Origin: Leucocoprinus leucothites
Taxonomy: Eukaryota; Basidiomycota; Agaricomycetes; Agaricales; Agaricaceae
Direction of reading: 5' to 3'
Assembly (NCBI GenBank): GCA_013368445.1
Contig: JAACJO010000022.1
Span: forward strand, 1-64,000
DNA: 64,000 nucleotides
Each line of letters opens with the position of its first letter. Position 1 is the first letter of the stretch. The position numbers and the translations under genes were made by a program. The notes below the pieces were generated by a model. The model saw only the letters and a program-made list of their open reading frames with translations, was not told the origin of the DNA and searched no databases. Shown piece by piece: positions 24,523-35,581 of the stretch.

Positions 24523-25108
24523 GCTTTAATTGATTCGTTGCGGATGTTTTATTTTTTGGAAGAACGTACGTTTTATTTTTTTTCATTGTCGTCGCTGAGA
24601 GGGGTGGGAGGGGGGTGAATGGTGAGTGGCAGGCGACAGTTGAAAACCAGGCTGTTGCGTTGTCCTTATCTGAGTGCGAAGAAATGGTGTGGAGCTCGTG
24701 TCGATCGAGTGGTTCGTTGCAGTCTGGTGGGTTCTTTTTCCTGTCACCTATTACGTGCGCCTCATCTGGTTTTCGTTCTCGTGGGTGCTGTTGTGTGAAT
24801 GTCATTTATTGCGATTGTATTTACTACATCTACACAACACTTAATCAAATTATTATACTGCATGGAGTTGATTGTTTAAGTACGACTGCGAGCCTTTGAC
24901 TATGTGTATGATGCTCACCGGATGGCTCTTCTTCCTGTTTTAGGCCTCTTCTTTCCTCCATCTGCAACCTTCATTTTCGAAGCGCGCGTTTTTTGACGTA
25001 GTCGGAGTTCATTTGATCCTTTGCCTTGTGAAGGTGTAGGGTATTCGCGGTCAGGTGGTGGTCGTAATCGTGGTCGTTGGGTGTCGATTCTCATCCTGGG
25101 GTGTTTCC
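24523..25108. other. 5' flank of copy D and gene-free sequence
   Basis: The promoter side of copy D. Short frames on both strands have no motif. No element boundary (terminal repeat) is evident by eye upstream of the start. Confidence 0.4.
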
Positions 25109-25198
25109 GGTCGTAGCAGGGGTTGTGGTCGTAGCGGGGGTTGTGGTCATAGCGGGAGTCGTGGTCGTAGTGGGAGTTGTGGTCGTAACAGGGTTCGC
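25109..25198. repeat. 18-bp minisatellite, five copies
   Basis: Units start at 25109, 25127, 25145, 25163 and 25181, each close to GGTCGTAGCGGGGGTTGT. The period is a multiple of three, so one frame reads a Gly/Arg/Ser/Cys-rich peptide, but no gene structure supports translation. Confidence 0.9.
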
Positions 25199-25639
25199 GG
25201 TCCTATAGAAATTACTGCTGTAGTAACTGACGTCGATGCTGTTGAGCTATAATTACACGGTATGAAATTATTCACTCACTTTGTTTGGGCGTTCTTGCGT
25301 AGCGTGCGTACATGGTTATTCATGGAGTCGGTGCTTCAAGTGGCTATATGCGTTCCTGTTCGATCCCTCACTGCGCATTTGTGGGTCTTGCTACTTGCCT
25401 GGGGGGGTGGTGGGGGCGTTTCCTGTATTTTGGGATGCCAGAGTCGTGGTGGTCGTTCTCTTGGATCGCAGTTGCCGGCTACAAGATGCTGCTGACGGTG
25501 CGGTCAGCCGTGTCAGCGGTGAGAACGCTATGCTGGTGGTGGGAGAGTAAGAGGTGGTAACGGCGGAGGCTCGAGAATTACTCATCCTTGGGCACGTGAG
25601 TACGGCGGTGTCCGGGATTTTCCAGGGCGGTGGTATCGT

Positions 25640-26130
25640 CGTGGGTGGCCAGGCAATGACCGGGAGCGGTGGGATGGCGGGTTTCGAGCTTGAGTGGCCA
25701 TCGGTGGCGAGTGGGATTCAAGAGGAGGCCATTGTCTCGCTGCCATCCCAGCCGATCACATGATCAGCTCAATGGCGGGCAGGATGGCAGGAATGTGGCA
25801 GGATGGCGGAACGGATGGCGTGGATGAGGGGGCGATCGGTGTGGGAGATGGTGGGAGGTGGTGAGGTGGCGCGGAAATGGCAGGGGATGGCCTGGATCCG
25901 ACGATTGATGGCGGTGGATAGCCACTGATCGATGGGATCAGTGGCAGTGGTGACGAGAACAGCCACTGATTGATGCGACCGATGGCTGTGACTGCCATTG
26001 ATGGCGGCAAGTGGCCTGGGAAATGGCCGGGAATGGCCGTGGATCAGTCACAGAAGGGGCGTGGGGACGTCACGATTATGGCCGGGGAGATCACGCGGAT
26101 GGTGGGAATCGATCACGCGGATGGCGGGAA
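25640..26130. repeat. GATGGC-rich low-complexity block
   Basis: Dense degenerate repeats of GATGGC, GTGGC and AATGGC, with short inverted pieces such as GCCACTGAT and ATCAGTGGC (about 25920-25970). The open frames here result from the repeat composition. The same vocabulary recurs at 28140-28540 and, on the other strand, at 57400-57790. Confidence 0.6.
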
Positions 26131-27790
26131 ATGGTTCATTAAACCCTGTTTAATACAATATATTCCGTAACTTATTCATTTTCCCGCCGATTGCCATAAT
26201 TTTGGGCTCGTTGGGAAGCGTTTTTCAGTGGCTTCAAAATGGGGTATAAGGATTGCTGTGTAGTACCATAGGGATTGCAGTTTGAACCTGCCATAGAGCA
26301 GACCCCTGCTCTTGTTGACCAGGCTGATAGGCATTGTACCTTTACTCTGTAGCATCCTGGAGCAGATAGTGAGTTTGTCACCACAACTTTTAATGTGTTC
26401 TCTTGACACAGCATGCAGTTGAAGTAAAATGAGATAATGTGCATTCATTGTAGACAAGCTGTCTCATACATGAATAAATCATGCACACTCTTCCTGGAAG
26501 AGTTGTGTTCACATTCTGCTATGGTCATGCTCTTGTATGCTCAGACACTTCCTGGAAGAGTGTCTCTCCTGCATTCTTTAACCAGACCAGAGCTAGATCC
26601 TAGCATGTCCCTACTCAATCCCTACTCAATCCCTAGTATATCCTGGCTCAATCCCTGGCATATCCCTACTTAATCCCTAGCATATCCCTACTGAAAATCC
26701 CTAATCCCTAGTCTCTCTCCATTCATCTCCTGATAACCCTGTGAACAAGACGCCCTAACTTCAGTCCCCGATACTCGCTTATTGGTGATTATTCGCCTAC
26801 CGTGGGTACTGGGTGAGATTCCTTAGGCGCTGTATCAACTTAATCATAGTTGGCTGTCGACGGTAGTGGAGGAAGAGTTTGTCAGTTATCTTCCGGAGTC
26901 CGGTGTTGTTGCGGTACAGAGGAAAGGAAGACATTGAGCTTATTTTTTACGCCGTTTTGGTCGTGCTGAGATGGGACCAAATGAATACATACAAATGATT
27001 TTATGGTGTTCAAGGCATTCACAACTATTACTATTTGATAGGTGCACACTGTAACGCGCCAACGGACATCGCTAGGGAAGCATACTACTAAGATTTTGAA
27101 GCGGCAGCTAGGGAGGTTGGTTTGCACAAATTCGGGTGCTTTTGGTCCCTGGTTCTTGGTGAAGAGCATCTCGTCGGACAAGACGGTGTTGGGTCGCTCA
27201 ACGAGATGTCAGCTCTGGCGTTCGAGACACACTTTACTTCCTTTGTTAGGCAAGCAACATGCCAGCTGGAGGTATATGGTGGCGGCTCACTCAGCACGGG
27301 AACTACGGCCCGCTCCCACTGCCCCTCCTGGGCCACTCCCAGTCCAATCATTCGTCAACAAGTGCTGAATCTAAATTGAATATAGATTCCACAAATACTG
27401 CTGAATCTATGCACGAATCAAATTCCATAATATATTCGTGGCTCCCTTTCGAGATTAAGTCTTATTGTGTCGGCGAATTAAATTCGTCGCCACGTGCCGA
27501 GCCAATGAAATATTCTGTGCCTATGGTTGATTCTATGCCGATGGACTAGTCTTGATCAGATTTTGAATCCCAGATAGGTTTGTTGGTGACTAATGGAATA
27601 ATAAACAAGAATTGAATGGCTCCTCAGTGTCGATTCTAGATCTGGACAATTGTTCGGTCGTCGTCACGGAATCAATTGTTTACTTTATGTCTAGTATAGG
27701 ACAAGTGGTTGGTTACGAATCAATCCACGAATCAATCTCGTGAATCGATTTCTTGGTACATTCGTGACCCATCGCCGAACCGGCTTTGTC
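26131..27790. other. Repeat-rich stretch without recognisable genes
   Basis: 26170-26580 is relatively poor in CpG and may be an old transposon fragment, but no protein motif survives. 26880-27540 contains only short frames without motifs. A 22-bp minisatellite (26601-26693) is listed separately. Confidence 0.4.
26601..26693. repeat. 22-bp minisatellite, about 3.5 copies
   Basis: Full units begin at 26628, 26650 and 26672, close to AATCCCTAGCATATCCCTACT plus one base. Shortened units precede them from 26601. The CCCTA core resembles telomeric sequence, but the 22-bp period is not a telomere repeat. Confidence 0.8.
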
Positions 27791-27810
27791 TCTTGTGTAG
27801 CTTGTAGCTG

Positions 27811-27922
27811 TTGTAGCTTGTAGCTTGTAGCCATCACTTACATATATATTTTTTCTACTCAAATTTCCATAACTGGTAAATACACTACAACCTCACTACA
27901 AGCTACAAGCTACAAGCTTGTA
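27811..27922. repeat. Inverted repeat of a GTAGCTT tandem motif
   Basis: The left arm (about 27811-27832) is TTGTAGCTTGTAGCTTGTAG. The right arm (about 27895-27922) is its reverse complement, built from CTACAAG units. They are separated by about 60 bases of AT-rich sequence and could form a hairpin. No coding content lies between the arms. Confidence 0.7.
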
Positions 27923-28139
27923 GCCAATCGCAGCTGCGATGGCCGGTCCAGATTCTTAGGTAATCACGGGTTTGGGCGTGTTTGGTGCTGTATCTGGTTC
28001 AGCGGCAGTGGCGGCATGTGTGGGAGACAGTGAAGCTGGTGCTCACCAGGGTGTCGGTTGTGGGCTGGGTGTTGGCAAAATCGCCGAGTCGCGATCGCGT
28101 TGTGGACCTATGCGATCACGGGACCGGGGTGAGGGGGTT

Positions 28140-28540
28140 TGAGGGGGGCCATGGCGGTGTTGATGGCATTGGGCTCAGTGACTGGGCTGGTGGTGGCAGC
28201 GGTGGGGAGAGACGTTGCTGATGCCATGTCTCAGTGGTCTGGCGATGGCTCGGGCATTTCCGGAATGGTGATCGATGGCATCGACGATGGTGGAGTGTGG
28301 TCACGGTGGCAAGCGGCCTGTCTCACCATGGTGGGAATGGCGGATGGAGGGGATGGTGGTCGATGGTAAGAGGCAGGGAGTGGTGGGGGGCTGTGCTGTC
28401 GATGGTCATTTGATGGCATCTGCAGGCCCGGGATGTTCCAGAGATGGTCGATCAATGGCACAGAATGTTCCGGCGATGGCATCATCAGTGGTGGAATGGT
28501 CCGATGATGGTTCGGAAATTGCCGGAAATGGTGATGGGCA
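28140..28540. repeat. Second GATGGC-rich low-complexity block
   Basis: Same composition as 25640-26130, with many GATGGC, GATGGTGG and AATGGT words. It abuts the broken end of the copia fragment at about 28680, suggesting this kind of DNA accumulates or expands at insertion or deletion sites. Confidence 0.6.
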
Positions 28541-28729
28541 TTCTTTATTCATCTTTTATTCAGAAATATATTCGTTTCTCCCTCAGTTCTCGGGCGATGG
28601 ACATGTTTTTGGGGCCATTATGTAGCGTTTTTCGAGGGCTTTCCATTGATGTATATCGCACTGAGACCGCTCTGTCGGGTCGCGCAAAAAGGCATTACCA
28701 TCGGAGTAGACCCCCTACTCCGACAATGA

Positions 28730-28912
28730 CTAGGGATAGGTGGGAGGTGGGAGCGGAGGAACCATGCCAGTTGTGACAGTCCAACCTGTAAGAGGGGTTC
28801 CAGGGGTCATGATCATAGAGAGAAATCCCTGCATCCTCATGGACCAAAACTGGTAGTTCTGGGGGCCTTGAAGGACTGGGACACGAGAAGCTCCATTGTT
28901 GATAGAAGACAT
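28730..28912 (-). pseudogene. Start of a Ty1/copia gag gene
   Basis: The ATG at 28912 begins a 60-residue frame containing NYQFWSMRMQGFL, the N-terminal gag pattern (N-Y-x-x-W-x-x-R-M-x-x-x-L) of copia polyproteins. The frame then ends, and no reverse transcriptase, integrase or second LTR follows before GATGGC-rich sequence begins. It is the 5' end of a truncated element whose LTR and primer site lie to its right. Confidence 0.75.
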
Positions 28913-29159
28913 TCTGAAAAGAAGTCGTCAGTCAACGTTGTTCGTTAGAAGCAGCAGTGATGCGCTAATCGAGCAAGGTTTCGAACCCAAATCGCCTAAG
29001 GGCTAGGGTAAGACACAGAAATGAGAAGGGATGCTGGGCCCTTTACAAGGTACAGCGGTGGCGCTAGGAAGCGGCCTTCCCATAACAGGTCAATCTAGTC
29101 CTTCTCAAACATCAAGCACAGCAAACTAGTCGGCTAGTGCGATATCAAGCTGGCAATCG

Positions 29160-29171
29160 GGGCCCATAACC
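29160..29171 (-). other. Copia primer-binding site matching the initiator tRNA-Met anticodon loop
   Basis: On the minus strand the sequence right after the LTR end (TTCGACA) is GGTTATGGGCCC. This is the reverse complement of GGGCCCATAACC, the anticodon stem-loop of eukaryotic initiator tRNA-Met. Copia-type elements are known to prime with a half-tRNA cut in this loop. The position, between an LTR-like end and the gag start, fits. Confidence 0.7.
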
Positions 29172-29425
29172 TGTCGAAGCAGCAATGGGGAGCATAGCGG
29201 TGAAGGTAGACGACGAGGTCAGAACTCACTTTACTAGGCAGTTAGTCTGTTATGGGAGTATGTTCGAGGTAGTAGTTGCGACTGAGAGTGTAGAATTGAT
29301 TGTAGAATACCGAAGAAAATACAGGGTATTTATACTAAAGAGTTCAAATAATTTCTACTATAAAGAGAGTATTACACCATCGTTTCGAGGTGGTAAAGGG
29401 TACAAGTGAAACGTATAGTAAAACA
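29172..29425 (-). mobile_element. 5' LTR of a truncated Ty1/copia element
   Basis: A 254-bp segment bounded by TGT and ACA. On the minus strand it has a TATAAATA box (29327-29334) and is followed by the primer-binding site. Length, termini, TATA and neighbouring primer site all fit a copia LTR. The partner LTR is absent from the window, so the outer end is inferred from the TG/CA rule only. Confidence 0.6.
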
Positions 29426-30006
29426 TGTATAGTCCGCATGAAGTATCAGTGCGTAAACATAGTGGTATCTAATAATAGAATGCATATGACATAATTGAGA
29501 GTGAACACAAGTATAGCAGTGTGTAAACGCGCACGTGATTCAACAGGGACTAGCCATTGATGACCGGAATCAGTGGCTGTGATCACTGATAGCCGGGGTT
29601 GGCTGTAGAAGCCGTCGACATCACCTATGGCTTGTGTGAGAGTCATTGGTGGTGTTGAGTGAGGGCGATAGCTCGACGATGGTCGAGCGCATGGTCATCT
29701 ACGTTCCCTCCCTTTATTTGGTGCGGGATAAATAAAACTAATTACAATAAAATCGAGATTTGCACTACATAACCCGATAGGTGCGTCAGAGAGCAATACA
29801 AAGGGCTTCCTAACGAGCACCTGACAACGGCAGTCACTGTCAAAAGTGCACAGGTCCCCGTGTCCAACTTGTCCTAGTAGACGAGTGAAATCTTCTCAAA
29901 TTGTTGTTCCAAGTCGGTGGTTGGTCCAGTACTAAATATGTCTATGACCCTTCTAAAACCTGTGTAATAATTAACCTAACTAATAAATCATCCTCATGAC
30001 TAAAAA
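29426..30006. other. Intergenic, transposon to housekeeping boundary
   Basis: No gene seen. 29540-29640 has the ATCAGTGGCTGTGATCACTGAT-type inverted words also found near 25930. The last 250 bases are the 3' flank of the IML2-like gene. Confidence 0.4.
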
Positions 30007-32650
30007 TCAAATCTTCAACACGTCCTTCTTCGCCTCAATCTCGTCCCTCAGCAGATTCACCCTCGTGTCCAACCTCGAGCTCAAATCCGTCGAATTCGTA
30101 GCAAGCTGCATCACCCGATCTAAATTCGAACTCGCGTCCTTGATTGCGTTTCTCCACTTGTCCAATACCTTCTCATTTTTGGCCTCTGCACCGTTCACTG
30201 CACCGGGAACTTGTAGAAGGGACCCTTCTGGGGTACGAGAGGCCGTTTCAAATGCATCGGCTTCTTTCAGATCGAGAACGGCGAGTTCGAACATGGCGAT
30301 GCCTCCGATCCACGTCGAGTTTTCAATCTTGTCCTGATATTCGTACGCGTCAGCGAGGAAAGCACGAGAGGCATCGTACGATTTTACAGTCCTATGAACA
30401 ATGCCAAGTAATAGAGAGCGGAGAGCGAATTCGTCAGGGGTATCAAGTACCGGAAGTGTCAGTGGTGTCATAGAGGATACGGGGGTAGGAGAGCTTCGTT
30501 CAGAGGTGGTAGGCGTGGGAGGCACAGGAGGGGAAGCAAGCGGAGAGGAGACGGTAGGCGTGGGAGTGGTTGAGCACCATTCGCGAATGTGGATCAGGGC
30601 GACGTTTTCCGAGATTCGAGCGTGAGTATTCCAGACTAGACAAAGATCAGATTGAAAAAAATCAGTTGGTGGGTAGATACGCACATATGGCAAGTTCTTT
30701 TAAATAACTTGATTAGCTTGCGAGTCAGAACAAAAGAAATCGTAAACTCACCCTCTGCTGGGCTGATAGTAATGGCCTCTACGAACCTCTCCTCATCTTT
30801 TCCAAGTCGCCTCTGTTTCGCCTTGTAGAAGGCGACTAGAGCGACCATAAGTCTCAATTCAATCATGGAACGCCAAATACATACTTTTCTTCTTCAAAAA
30901 GACCTCGGTCGGTAAACCCTTCCCACCAATCTTTTTCGCCATGAGCCCAGGGATCGCGTCAAAGAGCTTTTGGGCTTTGTCGTGATCTCCAAGGGACCAA
31001 TGACACCCTCCAGCAATAAAATAGTAAGTAGCGTGGCTCCTGGAAGGAAATACATGAGCGTAATGGGTATTTGGTAGGCGGGTGTACGTACCAGGTGTTG
31101 AGTTCGGTCATACGAAGGAACATAGCCGCTGCTTCATCATACTGTCGTTGGCCGAGAAGCGTCCACGCGAGCTCAAACACAATCTAATGAATTATATCAG
31201 CGAGGAATACGAGTGTTTATTATTGGGCATACAAGGCTATCGGCTTGGGCAAAACTCCACGGCCGCTCGGGATTGAGACCCTCTTGAAGAACTCTAATCG
31301 TACCGTCGGGATCGTGGGTCATGCGGAGGATTTTAGCCTTGTTGAGAATCCATAAGGAGCCATGAGGGAATCTATCGTATAATCTATCGACGAGCTCTTT
31401 ATACTCGTTCACGATCTTGGCTTCATTGGCCTGGTAGCCGGACATCAAAAGAATGACGCCGAGGTATGTCATGAGGACGAGGCCGGCGAACACGGAATGG
31501 GTATCGTTCCTAGCGGCAGCGATAGCCAAAGCCTTGAGAGCGAGTTTTCGATCATGTTTAAATCCAAAGAAACCAACTACGCTCCTGTGGAGAGAATAAT
31601 GAGAGTGACGTCATAGATACAGAGAAATGAACTGTACTGGATGCGCTTGGGAAGAAGGGAAAAGATGAGGTTGAACAGACCATAGCCGAAGGCAGTACCG
31701 GCGATAACAAGATCATCAACCGGGCCGTCCGGCTTTGCGGGATGGAGATGTGGGCGGTGATGTGCTGCGGTGAGCGCGGGAGTTGACGCAGTCGTAAGCC
31801 GGCTGAAGAAGCCGCGCTTTGGGCTGGGAGCTGTCTCGGGAGGTGCAGGAAGGGTGCTTGTCGAGGTTGCGGCGGAGGAGGCAGAGGAGTAGGAGACTGA
31901 GGCGTTGAAACTACTTTGACGGCTCACTGCGGCGGGAGTCTCTGGAGGAGAAGGCAAGTACGAGTCGACGCCGTTGGGAAATACAGCCTTGAAGAGTCTA
32001 TCAATGATTGTTAGTGGAGAAGAGAGTGAGACGAGTGTAATCTTACTTTGTAAACTTGGAATGTGCACTGAGGGAGATCAGCACGGATGCCATCCAGCAT
32101 GAAAAGACGTACGAGTTGAGGGAATATCTAAAGATAGTTGGTCAGACGGGACAAGGGGGTGGATGAGACGAGACATACAGGCATTGCAGATAGCCCATAT
32201 AAGTTTCACTGTGGAAATCATGAGGCGATGAGCGGCTACTGCGCAAGTTTCACGACATACCTCAGGGCATGGCACAGACCGAGCAAAACAACGGCGTCAG
32301 CATTGAGGATTTCCCATTCAACGCCTGGGTGGAAGCGGTGATTCTCAACCTGCTGCCTTGTATTTGTATACTTGCGAGTGCCAGCTTCTGCGAAAGTCAA
32401 GCATCTGTTTGCCTCTTCAATTGCCTGTGTCTAGATCCACCGTTAAGCACCCGGTAAACTTGATCCAGGTTCGACCCACCTCCATCCCCAGTGCCGCCTC
32501 GAGAAACGCACACACGCCGAGTCCCAGCTGGTGGAAAGGATCATCGTGGCCATTGAATAGCTCCTTTGCGCCTGCAACATCGTTCTGGAAGAGCTTGTTG
32601 AAGCCGTTGTTGGCGCTGTTCAAGGCGTCGACTTCGAGGTTATGGTCCAT
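30007..32650 (-). CDS. IML2: Iml2/TTC39-family tetratricopeptide protein
   Basis: Multi-exon gene starting at 32650. The N-terminus ([20 protein letters not shown] then LEAALGME) is the family signature. A long Ser/Pro-rich insert (about 31740-31960) follows, then [20 protein letters not shown], a hydrophobic segment. TPR-like helices come next ([48 protein letters not shown]), ending with a helical C-terminus and [11 protein letters not shown]. Yeast Iml2 is linked to outer mitochondrial membrane and inclusion-body clearance; I infer a similar role. It shares a short promoter region with the divergent pyruvate dehydrogenase gene. Composition and intron style are ordinary, so this looks like a native conserved locus. 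Confidence 0.8.
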
Positions 32651-32808
32651 GGCGAGGGCAAGTAGATTCTCACGATAATTCTCCGATTACTCGTCGCTGG
32701 GGCAGGGTACGGTCTTTATGGCAATTAATTCCCACGACCACTTGTAGGATTTTTGTTGGGGACACATCACGCACAACTTGGTCTTCTTCCTCCTCCCTCC
32801 TCCGTAAA
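32651..32808. promoter_or_regulatory. 158-bp bidirectional promoter between IML2 and PDA1
   Basis: The two ATGs (32650 minus, 32809 plus) are head to head with only 158 bases between. A pyrimidine-rich run, TCTTCTTCCTCCTCCCTCC (about 32782-32800), sits just before the PDA1 start, as often seen at strongly expressed fungal promoters. No TATA box is evident. Both products are mitochondrial or inferred to be, so shared regulation is plausible. Confidence 0.55.
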
Positions 32809-34333
32809 ATGGCTTCTCTCGCTAGAGCTCGTCTTCCCCGTCGTATTGTATGTTCTTTCACTTATTTTAACGGCTTTCACTCATGTACCCCAGCCCCAGC
32901 TTGGTCTGCGTTCTATCCAGACCTCAGCTGACACGACCCAGCTCAAAGAGTCGCCTTCGGATCCCTCACAACCTCTCACCGTCCGCCTCCATGAGGAATC
33001 TTTCCGCGCCTACAAGTGCGAAAAGCCAGAACTAGAGGTTCAGGTCACTCGCGATGAGCTGCTCACCATGTACCGTCAGATGCAAACCATGCGTCGAATG
33101 GAAATGGCTGCAGATGCTCTCTACAAGGCCAAACTCATTCGCGGTTTCTGCCATTTGGCCATTGGTCAGGTATGTCATTCTCATTGTCTTTACACACGAG
33201 GTATTAATTCTATTCTCAGGAAGCAGTGTCAGTCGGGCTCGAACACGGTATCAAACCGGACGACAGGGTCATTACAGGCTACCGCTGCCATCCCTTCGCC
33301 GTCATGCGTGGTGGAACTATCAAGGGTGTTCTCGGTGAACTCCTTGGTCGCCAGGTTGGCATGTCGCATGGCAAGGGTGGTTCCATGCACATTTTCACGC
33401 CTTCATTCTTCGGAGGAAACGGAATCGTTGGCGCTCAAGTTCCTGTTGGCGCCGGTGTCGCTTTTGCTCAGAAATACATGGGCGACAAGAACTGCACATT
33501 TGCTCTGTACGGTGATGGTGCTAGTAACCAGGGCCAGGTATTCGAGGCTTTCAATATGGTACGACCAACTCCTTCCGTATTTCCGCGTCCGCTGATGATG
33601 TCATCAATTACTCTCCAGGCCAAACTCTGGAATCTCCCCACCATCTTCGTCTGTGAGAACAACAAGTATGGTATGGGTACCTCTGCAGAGCGTTCCTCAT
33701 CAAACACCGAGTACTTCACTCGCGGTGACAAGATTCCCGGCCTCCAGGTACGGACCCATACCTCTTTCAATCGCGTTTTGATTGGATGATAACATGTTGC
33801 CATCATCAGGTGAACGGAATGGACATCATTGCAGCTCGTCAAGCTGTTGAGTACGCGCGTCGATGGGCTGTTGAGGAGGACAAGGGCCCTCTGCTTTTGG
33901 AGTTTGTTACCTACCGTTACGGTGGTCACTCGTACGTGCTCTCCTCCCCGTCATGCTACCCGTACAGCTACTCACCCTCATTTAGTATGTCCGATCCCGG
34001 AACCACTTACCGCACTCGTGAGGAAGTCCAGCGCATGCGCTCAACACAAGACCCCATCCGCGGCCTCCAACGTTACATTGAAGGATGGGGTCTCGCTACC
34101 GAACAGGACCTCAAGGTACCCCTACAATCCCTTCTCCCTGTTCTTCCTCACTCATGTTACTCTTTTTATAGGCCCTCGACAAGGCAGCCAAAGCCGAAGT
34201 TGACGCCGCTGTCGAAGAAGCTAAGGCCTCTCCTGAGCCTGAAATCAAGGACCTCTGGACCGACATTTACTACAAGGGTACCGCACCACCGTTTATGAGG
34301 GGTCGTGAGCGCGAGGAGGTTCATTATTATTAG
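32809..34333 (+). CDS. PDA1: Pyruvate dehydrogenase E1 component, alpha subunit, mitochondrial
   Basis: Thiamine-diphosphate-dependent decarboxylation of pyruvate and acetylation of the E2 lipoyl group in the mitochondrial matrix. The ATG at 32809 opens an Arg/Ser-rich, acid-free leader ([13 protein letters not shown]) ending at an intron (32848-32893), a typical targeting peptide. The mature part has [19 protein letters not shown] and ITGYRCHPF. The thiamine-diphosphate motif is [36 protein letters not shown] and the phosphorylation-loop region [20 protein letters not shown] follow. Six short introns, all in frame, were followed; the stop is TAG at 34331. Length (about 400 residues) is normal and it looks fully functional. 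Confidence 0.95.
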
Positions 34334-34764
34334 ATGCATGACTTTTTACTATGCGGGCTAGGATCGTAGGCTTGTTTAATGACCTTTTTCTTTTCTTAAT
34401 TTCATAGATTTGGATTTTTCATTTGCACCGAGTGATTGAATGACGGATCCTGAATGATAGGATGTAAGTAGATGATCTACATCCACTCGGCGTAGAACCC
34501 ATTCGGAACGGAAGGATGCTTTACCCTCTTGAGTATCAAAATCTCTCAGTACCTTGTCCCATATTACCTTCACCGTCACCGAGGGGAACCCACTCTACAT
34601 ATGACTTCGCCCGGTTCGTTCCTTTCCGCCAGTCGTTGGGAAATCAACGTTTTTATCCAGGGACCATCTCTCAACAACGTGATGCATTCAGCTTTCGATA
34701 AAACTACGCATATACCATTAACATATTTGCGCATGTTTGTGATAACGACTCACCGAATAAACGC

Positions 34765-35581
34765 ATGTCTCTCAACTCCTTGCACCGGTTCCTCCTCCGT
34801 GACATGCAAATCTCTCAAGACCAACATTCCCATCCAGAAAGCACAACTGCACATAATGGCAGGCCGACAGAGCGCTCAATCAACGTCTTATCAGACGATG
34901 TCCTTCTCGAAATCCTTTTCTTCCTTCTATTCTCCGATTTGGACGACGATCTCCGGCTCCTTACCAAACTCCGTACCCGCCTGTGTATGACATGCCAACG
35001 ATGGGACTACATTATACTCAACTCACCTCGATGCTGGACCATCTTCTCTTTGTTCATTGGCCCGGCCCACAACATTCTTCCCCACTCCTCAGGCGCGACT
35101 TGGGACGCTCCAAGAGTGCCCCACTATCTATTACCCTCGAATCACTACACTACAAGACAAGAGTAAACGTACAAGCAGGCATTTCGAGGCTGTGGTAAGG
35201 TTCATGGATCGATGGCAGGACCTTTCCATCAACCTACGGGAATACAAACCAGCCCTTCTCACTCAGCTCGTGAAAGCACGACATTGGGAGATCGCCAAAT
35301 CTCTACGACGTCTTGCTATTGAAGCTCGATGGTCGAACAAACCTCTCACTGACCTCCTCTGTTCTATCCTCCCCGCCGCATCAACGGTACACGATCTCGA
35401 AATATGCTGGGCAGCCGGTTGTGATATCTGGCCTTCAGTTCCTCCTCCTTCTCCAACCGGCCAACAAACATGGTGGTCGCTTCGCACTCTCTCCATCTCT
35501 ATCTCATCTGGAGTTACAATCTTCTCTATTCTACGATACACCCCATCGTTAGTTACTTTACGACTCAACACCTGTCATTAA
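34765..35581 (+). pseudogene. F-box/leucine-rich protein gene, probably broken
   Basis: The first frame has an F-box near residue 45 (INVLSDDVLLEILFFLL...TCQRWDYIILNSPRCW), the usual substrate-adaptor module of SCF ubiquitin ligases in Agaricomycetes. The leucine-rich continuation (SLRRLAIEARW; VHDLEICWAAG; LRTLSISISSG; SLVTLRLNTC) lies in another frame that overlaps it around 35100-35170. No clear intron explains the change, and the leucine-rich part stops after about 100 residues. These families are large and often decay. A missed small intron near 35150 is the alternative. Confidence 0.6.

Noticed and set aside
26690..26715. CCCTAATCCCTAG as an interstitial telomere
   Set aside because: Only one CCCTAA occurs and the surrounding repeat has a 22-bp period, so telomeric origin is not supported.
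25650..28600. Several 60-116 residue frames in GATGGC-rich DNA
   Set aside because: Open frames expected from repeat composition; Met/Gly/Asp-rich peptides without gene structure.
28970..29000. GGTTTCGAACCC resembling a tRNA T-arm
   Set aside because: No acceptor, D or anticodon arm can be built around it. It lies in the leader of the copia fragment.
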